A DNA stretch of 6,332 nt from Spirochaetaceae bacterium (GTDB lineage Bacteria > Spirochaetota > Spirochaetia > Treponematales > Breznakiellaceae), in contig JAITKD010000249.1 in assembly GCA_031278575.1 (NCBI GenBank), positions 1-6,332 on the forward strand. The letters are read 5' to 3'. A program made the translations under genes and the position numbers. This document shows, piece after piece, positions 1-3,712 of this stretch. Position 1 is the stretch's first letter, and the number at the start of each line of letters is the position of its first letter. The notes below the pieces were generated by a model. That model was given only the letters and a program-made list of their open reading frames with translations, did no database searches and was not told the DNA's origin.

Positions 1-212
1 GGGAATTTAAAAAGCATATAGGCCGGTCCCCCAACGAGTACCGGATCATCACCAGGATCAACAACGCCAAGGCCATGCTCCGCTTCACGGATAAGCGGGT
101 GGCCGATATCGCCGGGGAAGCGGGCTTCGCGGACAACACCCATTTCTACTCGATCTTCAGGAAGTATGAACAGCTTTCCCCCGCCGAGTACCGCCGCCAA
201 TGGACCGGATGA
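1..212 (+). CDS. AraC/XylS-family transcriptional regulator, C-terminal part (5' end outside window)
   Basis: The frame is open from the window edge (first full codon at 3) to TGA at 210-212 and gives 69 residues. These match the C-terminal half of an AraC-type DNA-binding domain: a stretch resembling the linker helix and the start of the second helix-turn-helix (VADIAGEAGF, then NTHFYSIFRKY), and the family's closing signature LSPAEYRRQ. The usual glycine of the KYFG(M/V)(S/T)P signature is Q here (KYEQLSP). The effector-sensing N-terminal domain and the start codon lie to the left, so neither ligand nor targets can be read. The gene points the same way as the thiamine-related genes downstream, separated from the thiE remnant by about 60 bp holding a hairpin. 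Whether it regulates them is unknown. The family call is secure. Confidence 0.9.
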   Translation, partial: EFKKHIGRSPNEYRIITRINNAKAMLRFTDKRVADIAGEAGFADNTHFYSIFRKYEQLSPAEYRRQWTG

Positions 213-233
213 GCTTGAAAAACAGCTTCCCCA

Positions 234-269
234 CAGGGTTCCCCAAAAACGGCGTTTTTCCAAACCCTG
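234..269 (+). repeat. Imperfect inverted repeat / hairpin after the araC-type gene
   Basis: CAGGGTT (234-240) can pair with AACCCTG (263-269), and inside it AAAAA (245-249) with TTTTT (255-259) around a CGGCG loop; the two stems are separated by a small internal loop. It lies 21 bases after the regulator's stop codon and only a few bases before the thiE-like sequence starts. No T-run follows it, so it is a poor intrinsic terminator. It may be a leftover of whatever event removed the rest of thiE. Confidence 0.45.
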
Positions 270-272
270 TTT

Positions 273-419
273 ATGACCGGGGGAGATAACGCGGCGGCGG
301 TGATGCATACCGGCGTTGCGGGGATCGCGGCGATCTCCGGCATCCTCTCCCGGCCCGACATAGGGGCGGCGGCCCGGGAACCGCGGGCGATTTTGGATGA
401 AGCCGAAGCAAGAGGTTGA
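273..419 (+). pseudogene. thiE: C-terminal remnant of thiamine-phosphate synthase (ThiE)
   Basis: This is a 48-codon frame (ATG 273 to TGA 417-419; the frame is open from 219). Its sequence follows the end of ThiE: DNAAAVM, then GVAGIAAISGIL, then PDIGAAARE, corresponding to the family pattern [20 protein letters not shown]...DPESAAR. In the intact enzyme (a TIM barrel of about 210 residues joining HMP pyrophosphate and thiazole phosphate into thiamine phosphate) this is the last barrel strand and final helix. Everything upstream is missing, including the diphosphate and Mg sites, and the space before it belongs to the araC-type gene. A proline replaces the leucine usual in the last helix (AARELR here AAREPR), which fits decay. 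The stop is 3 nt before the HAD start, so translation may still be coupled. The family call rests on my memory of ThiE sequences; a small real peptide is the alternative. Confidence 0.6.
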
Positions 420-422
420 GGG

Positions 423-1088
423 ATGAAAAAAGACATTCGGGACTACCCGGGGGCCGTCTTTGATCTGGACGGGACGCTGATCGACTCCATGCACGTCTGG
501 GATCACCTGTGCCGGGACTGGCTTTTGGCCCAGGGGAAAAAGCCGGAGGCCGATCTGGAGCGGGCCATCGAAACCATGACCGTCACCCAGTCGGCGGAGT
601 ATGTGCGCCGGCGCTACGGGTTTGACCTTTCACCCAAGGAGATCATCAGCCGGTGGGAGGGGATGGCCCTGGGGGCCTATGAAACCACGGTGGCCCTGAA
701 ACAGGAAACCGCGGCCCTGGCCCGGGAACTGTACGGCCGGGGGCGGGCCCTGGCGGTGGTAACCTCCTGCTTCCCCGCGGCCTGCGAAGCGGTTCTGCGG
801 CGCCACGGCCTGGGGGAGCTTTTTCCCGCGGTCCTCTACACCGACGAGGCGCCCCGGGACAAACGTTTTCCCGATATATGGCTCGCCGCGGCGGAGCGGC
901 TGGGGCTGGCGCCCGCATCCTGTATCGTCTTTGAGGACGCTTATTATGCCCTCCGGGGGGTCCGGGCCGCGGGAATGGCCTTCGCGGCGGTATACGACGA
1001 CGCCTGCAAGGAATGGGAATTGATGAAGGCCGAAGCCGACTGGGTGTTCGGCCCCAAGGAAGCGGGGAATCCCGGTTCCTTTAATTAA
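423..1088 (+). CDS. HAD-superfamily phosphatase (beta-phosphoglucomutase-like), possibly in thiamine metabolism
   Basis: A 221-residue HAD hydrolase of usual length for the subfamily with a helical cap after motif I. Motif I is DLDGT (nucleophile D14, acid/base D16), motif II is T114-S115 in AVVTS, motif III is K147 (DKRFPDIW in place of the common GKPxPDIY), and motif IV is FED (E171, D172) followed by ALRGVRAAGM, close to the family's FEDSxxGxxAAxxAGM. The enzyme should be a cytoplasmic Mg-dependent phosphatase on a small phosphoester, or a phosphosugar mutase. Start ATG 423 follows a purine-rich stretch (AGAGG 411-415, GAGGG 418-422) and sits 3 nt after the thiE remnant. Its neighbours, a thiE remnant upstream and a thiamine-binding protein downstream, suggest thiamine phosphate or a precursor as substrate. 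That is inference: HAD substrates cannot be read from motifs. A terminator-like hairpin follows the stop. Confidence 0.9.
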   Translation: MKKDIRDYPGAVFDLDGTLIDSMHVWDHLCRDWLLAQGKKPEADLERAIETMTVTQSAEYVRRRYGFDLSPKEIISRWEGMALGAYETTVALKQETAALARELYGRGRALAVVTSCFPAACEAVLRRHGLGELFPAVLYTDEAPRDKRFPDIWLAAAERLGLAPASCIVFEDAYYALRGVRAAGMAFAAVYDDACKEWELMKAEADWVFGPKEAGNPGSFN

Positions 1089-1091
1089 ATT

Positions 1092-1114
1092 CCCCGGCAA
1101 TGGGCCGGGGTTTT
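1092..1114 (+). terminator. Hairpin with short T-run between the HAD and thiamine-binding genes
   Basis: CCCCGGC (1092-1098) pairs perfectly with GCCGGGG (1104-1110) around a 5-nt loop, followed directly by TTTT (1111-1114). It begins 4 bases after the HAD stop and ends just before the ribosome site of the next gene, so it may be a weak terminator or a processing/attenuation site that lowers expression of the downstream gene rather than a full stop. The T-run is short. Confidence 0.55.
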
Positions 1115-1128
1115 ACCGGAGGTACAAA

Positions 1129-1446
1129 ATGGAACAGCCTGAGGCAAGTTTGGCGATTCAGGTGCTGCCGAAAACGGCAACGGATGATGAGGTGCTCCGT
1201 ATTGTGGACGCGGTGATCGCCTACATCAAAAACACGGGGCTCACCGCCTTTGTGGGCCCCTTTGAAACCACCGTGGAGGGCGGCTTCGACCGGCTCATGG
1301 AGATCGCCAAAGAGTGCCAGCTCATCTGTATCCGCGAGGGGGCGGAGGCGGTATCGGCCTATATCAAAATCGCCTATAACCCTGCGGGGGGAGTCTGGTC
1401 CATAGACAAGAAGGTCGCCAAACATCATAACCCAGGCGGAAAGTAA
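1129..1446 (+). CDS. Thiamine-binding protein, YkoF/MTH1187 family (former DUF77)
   Basis: A 105-residue protein of usual single-domain length. It carries the family's features in order: an N-terminal strand ending IQVLPK (A/S-x-QVLP), VIAYIKNTGL (residues about 28-37), the diagnostic VGPFETTVEG (about 42-51), then an LMEIAKECQ helix and a closing VSAYIKIAYN strand. Members have a ferredoxin-like ACT-type fold and assemble into oligomers; YkoF, the two-repeat relative, binds thiamine and its HMP precursor and is often found beside YkoEDC/ThiXYZ-type transporters. It is likely a cytoplasmic carrier or buffer of thiamine or a precursor; no signal peptide is visible. Start ATG 1129 is supported by GGAGG at 1118-1122 with a 6-nt spacer. 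It sits behind a HAD phosphatase and a thiE remnant, which strengthens the thiamine assignment. No transporter genes are in the window. Confidence 0.85.
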   Translation: MEQPEASLAIQVLPKTATDDEVLRIVDAVIAYIKNTGLTAFVGPFETTVEGGFDRLMEIAKECQLICIREGAEAVSAYIKIAYNPAGGVWSIDKKVAKHHNPGGK

Positions 1447-1451
1447 ATGCC

Positions 1452-1537
1452 CCAATCCCTTGTGCGGCAGCAATTTTACCGTTAACGGCCTATAATTGCC
1501 GAAAAAGCCGCCGGGTACGAAAAGCGCAAGGGATTGG
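1452..1537 (+). repeat. Long-range 14-bp stem (P0) specific to repeat copy A
   Basis: Bases 1452-1465 can pair with 1524-1537 (core pairing CCAATCCCTT with AAGGGATTGG, one G-T wobble), enclosing a loop of 58 nt. The 5' arm lies just outside the stretch shared with copy B, so this stem exists only at copy A. Its 3' arm ends at 1537, directly next to the outer stem of the repeat that starts at 1538, so the two could stack. Confidence 0.5.
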
Positions 1538-1635
1538 AGGGGTGCGAAGCAGTCCCGGCGCCATGCGCCGGGACCGGAGCGGAGCGGAGCCCCGGAAAGC
1601 CCGGTTTCCGGCGCTCGCGCCGGAAATGCGCCCCT
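1468..1635 (+). repeat. Structured dispersed repeat, copy A
   Basis: This segment recurs as the reverse complement at 5765-5934. From about 1524 to 1635 the copies are identical except in two hairpin loops; the left third (CAGCAATTTTAC, then TTAACGGCCTATAATT) is shared with scattered changes. Predicted pairing: outer stem 1538-1546 with 1627-1635; a perfect 10-bp hairpin 1552-1561/1565-1574 (GTCCCGGCGC, loop CAT); a 9-bp hairpin 1605-1613/1618-1626 (TTTCCGGCG, loop CTCG); and between them three tandem CGGAG units. No terminal inverted repeats, target duplications or protein frame were seen, so it is not an ordinary IS or classic MITE. It starts 21 bp after the thiamine-binding gene and ends 72 bp before the 74-residue gene. 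It could be a REP/BIME-like repeat, a non-autonomous mobile element, or a structured leader RNA. Confidence 0.85.
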
Positions 1636-1653
1636 GCTTGCGCGGGGGCTTTT
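1630..1653 (+). terminator. Intrinsic terminator sharing its 5' arm with repeat copy A
   Basis: GCCCCTGC (1630-1637) pairs with GCGGGGGC (1642-1649; one T-G wobble) around a TTGC loop, followed by TTTT (1650-1653). It would end transcripts from the thiamine-binding gene before the promoter of the next gene. Its 5' arm overlaps the 3' arm of the repeat's outer stem (1627-1635), so the two stems cannot form together. Copy B has no such hairpin after its end. Confidence 0.65.
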
Positions 1654-1668
1654 ACTTCTACCGGTTTG

Positions 1669-1677
1669 TGGTATAAT
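1669..1677 (+). promoter_or_regulatory. Extended -10 promoter for the 74-residue gene
   Basis: TGGTATAAT (1669-1677) is a perfect TATAAT with the TGn extension. The -35 region is poor (TTTTAC near 1650-1655, overlapping the terminator T-run), as is common for extended -10 promoters. Transcription would start near 1684, about 24 nt before the start codon. The element lies just after the terminator, so the gene can be expressed independently of the thiamine genes. Confidence 0.6.
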
Positions 1678-1707
1678 GGACGTTAGAATATTGAAAAGGA
1701 GGTTTCC

Positions 1708-1932
1708 ATGCCGGAACCCGCTAAAAGAGATGCCAAGGCTCCAAAATTCCTTGAAATAACGATAAAAGACAACGACGGTAAAGTCTGGTCCACTATTTAC
1801 GCCCAAGCCAAGGAATTTTCCACCGGATCAGTCGGTTTTTATGCATCCGAAAAGGCCGTCAACCCCGAAAGCGCCGAGCGTTACCAATGCAGCCTCAGTC
1901 TGACCCTCATTGGTTCCAAACCGGGGAAGTAG
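1708..1932 (+). CDS. Small conserved-looking protein of unknown function (74 aa)
   Basis: I do not recognise a named family. The start is well supported: AAGGAGG at 1696-1702 with a 5-nt spacer to ATG 1708, and an extended -10 promoter about 30 bp upstream. The protein has a charged K/P-rich N-terminus (about residues 1-13), then a body that reads as alternating beta strands (FLEITIKD, KVWSTIYAQ, SVGFYASEK, YQCSLSLTLIG). There is no signal peptide, membrane segment or cysteine pair; one cysteine is at about residue 58. It looks like a small soluble beta-rich cytoplasmic protein. Codon choice, the ribosome site and strand-like patterning all argue that it is real. It stands alone between repeat copy A with its terminator and the phosphoribosyltransferase, about 100 bp further on. 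Confidence 0.8.
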   Translation: MPEPAKRDAKAPKFLEITIKDNDGKVWSTIYAQAKEFSTGSVGFYASEKAVNPESAERYQCSLSLTLIGSKPGK

Positions 1933-1956
1933 GGGGAAATTAAGGCGATTTCAGTT

Positions 1957-1962
1957 TATAAT
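1957..1962 (+). promoter_or_regulatory. Isolated TATAAT, possible -10 upstream of the phosphoribosyltransferase
   Basis: A perfect TATAAT stands 75 bp before the phosphoribosyltransferase start, but the sequence 17 bp upstream is purine-rich (near GGGAAA) and not a -35 box, and no TGn precedes it. A transcript from here would have a leader of about 70 nt without a clear ribosome site. Confidence 0.3.
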
Positions 1963-2002
1963 TTTGAAACTCTCCGGCTCATTGTAGACAATCCTGTCCG
2001 CC

Positions 2003-2031
2003 TTCCCACAGGGGGAAAAAACCGGTATGAT
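2003..2031 (+). promoter_or_regulatory. Candidate promoter whose start site would coincide with the phosphoribosyltransferase ATG
   Basis: TTCCCA (2003-2008, four of six matches to TTGACA) and TATGAT (2026-2031, five of six matches to TATAAT) are spaced by 17 bp. The expected transcription start, about 7 nt after the -10, falls at the ATG at 2038, which would make a leaderless mRNA. This fits the lack of a Shine-Dalgarno site, but it is a prediction from hexamers only. Confidence 0.35.
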
Positions 2032-2037
2032 GGCGCT

Positions 2038-2640
2038 ATGAAGAAGGAATTTCTCCCCTACGATGAGGTCCGGAACAACGCCCTTAAACTGGCCCACCGT
2101 ATTTATCACGACGGGTTTATTCCCGATGTCATTTATGTTTCCCTCCGGGGCGGCGCGTACCTGGGGAATGTGATCAGTGAGTATTTTAAGATTGTCCGTA
2201 CCAGCGGCCGGCCGGTGTATTACGCGGCGGTGGTGGCCCGATCCTATACCGATGTCCGTAAGGCGGGGAAGATCAAGGTTGAAGGCTGGACCTACGCGCC
2301 GGAACACCTCCGGGTGGGGGATAAGGTCCTTTTGGTGGATGATATTTTTGATTCCGGCCAGACCGTTAATCACCTGGTACAGATCATCCTGGAAAAGGGC
2401 ATCCCCCGGGAAGATTTAAAAGTGGCGGTCCATGATTATAAATATTTTTACGACAAACCGGATCAGCTTCCTATCCAGCCCGATTATTGGTGCAGAAAAC
2501 ATGAACTGTCCATCCGTGAAGAGGACCGCTGGATCCATTATATGAGCCACGAGCTGGTGGGTTTAAGCCGGGAAGAACTGGAGGAGCATTATTACGCCCC
2601 GGACCCCCAACTGCGGAACGTTCTGGACGTGATCCCCTGA
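2038..2640 (+). CDS. Type I phosphoribosyltransferase (hypoxanthine/xanthine-guanine PRTase-like)
   Basis: A 200-residue protein with the PRPP-binding signature VLLVDDIFDSGQT (residues 97-109, acidic pair D101-D102) and a PPi-loop-like SLRGG (35-39). The ending with W165 and HYMSHEL resembles the short XGPRT/HPRT-type enzymes of archaea and various bacteria, whose C-terminal tryptophan and loop contact the base. The role would be cytoplasmic purine salvage: base plus PRPP gives the nucleoside monophosphate. Base specificity cannot be read with confidence, and a regulatory or nucleobase-like PRTase is possible. The start is odd: no Shine-Dalgarno site lies at a normal distance before ATG 2038. 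Instead there is a TATGAT box that would give a leaderless start, and a 4-codon frame (2027-2041) whose TGA overlaps the ATG. rnhB begins 11 nt after the stop, so the two are probably co-transcribed. Confidence 0.87.
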   Translation: MKKEFLPYDEVRNNALKLAHRIYHDGFIPDVIYVSLRGGAYLGNVISEYFKIVRTSGRPVYYAAVVARSYTDVRKAGKIKVEGWTYAPEHLRVGDKVLLVDDIFDSGQTVNHLVQIILEKGIPREDLKVAVHDYKYFYDKPDQLPIQPDYWCRKHELSIREEDRWIHYMSHELVGLSREELEEHYYAPDPQLRNVLDVIP

Positions 2641-2651
2641 CCCGGCGTGAG

Positions 2652-3278
2652 GTGATATGCGGTATTGATGAAGCGGGCCGGGGCCCCCTGGCCGGGCCGG
2701 TCTGCGCCGCCGCGGTGATCCTCCCCGAAGATTTTCCCCGGGAGACCCTGGGGGATTCAAAAAAACTGAGCCCCCGCAAGCGGGAAGGGGCCATGAACCT
2801 CATCTACCGGGGGGCCTCTGCCTGGGGCATAGGCTGGGCATCGGCCGTTGAGATAGACCGGATCAATATCCTTAAGGCGAGCCTCCTCGCCATGAAACGG
2901 GCCTTTGAGGATCTGGCCGCCGCTTCCGCCGGGGGCCTTCCCCCGGGGCTCACCGCCGTTGTGGACGGCCTTTACGTACCGGATATCCCCATCCCCTGCC
3001 GGGCCCTGGTCAAGGCCGACGCCCAGGTCCCGGAGGTAATGGCCGCCTCGATCCTCGCCAAAACCGCCCGGGACCGGATGATGGAACGGTATTCCTGGCT
3101 TTACCCCGACTACGGGTATGACCGGCATAAGGGCTATCCCACCCGGGACCACCTGGAAAGAATTGCCCTCCACGGGCCTTCCCCCATCCAACGCCGGAGT
3201 TTCCGGGTCAAGCCGATCCAGTTGTCCCTCTTTAATCCTCCCGGTCAGGACGGCCCCCCTCGGGACGGACGGCCTTAA
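2652..3278 (+). CDS. rnhB: Ribonuclease HII
   Basis: A 208-residue RNase HII, the usual size, which cuts RNA in RNA/DNA hybrids and 5' of single ribonucleotides in duplex DNA. The active site is complete: D6 and E7 in GIDEAGRGPLAGPV, D105 in VVDG, D123 in KADAQV, followed by AASILAKTARDR (131-142), the DSKKLS motif (35-40) and YGYDRHKGYPT (154-164). The histidine usual in the HRRSF motif is glutamine here (Q180, PIQRRSF). The C-terminus carries QLSLF (190-194), a perfect match to the bacterial sliding-clamp-binding consensus, followed by a proline/glycine tail. GTG 2652 is the start that fits the family, but it has no good ribosome site; CTG 2637, overlapping the upstream TGA, is the alternative. 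The last 47 bp overlap the end of the convergent PUR-protein gene. Confidence 0.95.
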   Translation: MICGIDEAGRGPLAGPVCAAAVILPEDFPRETLGDSKKLSPRKREGAMNLIYRGASAWGIGWASAVEIDRINILKASLLAMKRAFEDLAAASAGGLPPGLTAVVDGLYVPDIPIPCRALVKADAQVPEVMAASILAKTARDRMMERYSWLYPDYGYDRHKGYPTRDHLERIALHGPSPIQRRSFRVKPIQLSLFNPPGQDGPPRDGRP

Positions 3279-3699
3279 CGGACCGGGGCTTCCGGGGGCC
3301 CGGTTTGGCGGGGTTGGTTTTGTTTCTTGCCCCCCCGGTTTTAACCAGTATCCGTTTGCCCTTTTCCGGGGGGGCCTTTCCTCCCCGCTCATACCCCCGG
3401 GAACGGGGCTCCCCCTTCCCCCGGCCCCGATCCTCCGGGGGCTTCCGCTGTTCCCCCCGCTTCTTCTCCCGAACCGCCTTCTCCAGTACCTTGAGGGCCT
3501 CGTCAAAGCCCTGGAGGAATTCGGAGAGATCCTCCGCGAAAAGGATCACCGATTGGCGTTCAAAGCCCCCGGTTTCCCGGTTTTTGCTTTCCACAACGTT
3601 GAGGTAGATGTCCCCCAGGCGGTTCTCTTTTACATTAAAAAAGTAGGTTCTGTTTTGTAAAAGAACCTTGGTCGAAAACAATTCTCCCCGTATCCCCAT
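3232..3699 (-). CDS. PUR-domain nucleic-acid-binding protein (BpuR-like) with a long basic RG-rich tail
   Basis: A 155-residue protein whose first 75 residues form one PUR repeat: RGELFSTKVLLQNRTYFFNV (4-23), the NRLGDIYLNVVESKNR strand pair (26-41), and a closing amphipathic helix (AEDLSEFLQGFDEALKVLEKA). Bacteroidetes and spirochaetes have such single-repeat proteins; BpuR of Borrelia burgdorferi is a dimer binding DNA and RNA. Residues about 77-155 form a low-complexity, positively charged tail with repeated RG pairs (81, 91, 93, 101, 105) and many K, P and G, predicted disordered; I know the Borrelia protein as lacking such an extension. ATG 3699 is chosen because the PUR domain begins there and AGGAG (3711-3707) precedes it by 7 nt; a longer frame upstream runs into the mutase gene. 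It starts 13 nt after the mutase stop, so it is in that operon, and its end overlaps rnhB tail to tail. Confidence 0.88.
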   Translation of the reverse strand: MGIRGELFSTKVLLQNRTYFFNVKENRLGDIYLNVVESKNRETGGFERQSVILFAEDLSEFLQGFDEALKVLEKAVREKKRGEQRKPPEDRGRGKGEPRSRGYERGGKAPPEKGKRILVKTGGARNKTNPAKPGPRKPRSVKAVRPEGGRPDRED

Positions 3700-3712
3700 A
3701 TTCCCGCTCCTG

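Noticed and set aside
1447..1707. TPP riboswitch near the thiamine-related genes
   Set aside because: The conserved CUGAGA and ACCUGAUCUGG elements of the THI box are absent; the structure here belongs to the repeat found elsewhere in the window.
1496..1759. Plus-strand frame of 87 codons covering repeat copy A
   Set aside because: The frame exists because of GC-rich palindromes; the equivalent frame in copy B shares only repeat-derived residues, and the real gene at 1708 uses another frame with a clear ribosome site.
1081..1806. Minus-strand open frame of 241 codons across the thiamine-binding gene and repeat copy A
   Set aside because: It crosses a conserved gene, a palindromic repeat, a terminator and a promoter on the other strand; no recognisable protein.
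1933..2037. In-frame upstream extension of the phosphoribosyltransferase
   Set aside because: The frame is open from 1933 but contains no ATG, GTG or TTG in a useful place, has non-coding-like composition, and homologous domains begin near MKKEFLPYDE.
2757..3506. Minus-strand open frame of 249 codons across rnhB and the PUR gene
   Set aside because: It is antisense to the fully conserved RNase HII, low complexity, with no motif and no ribosome site.
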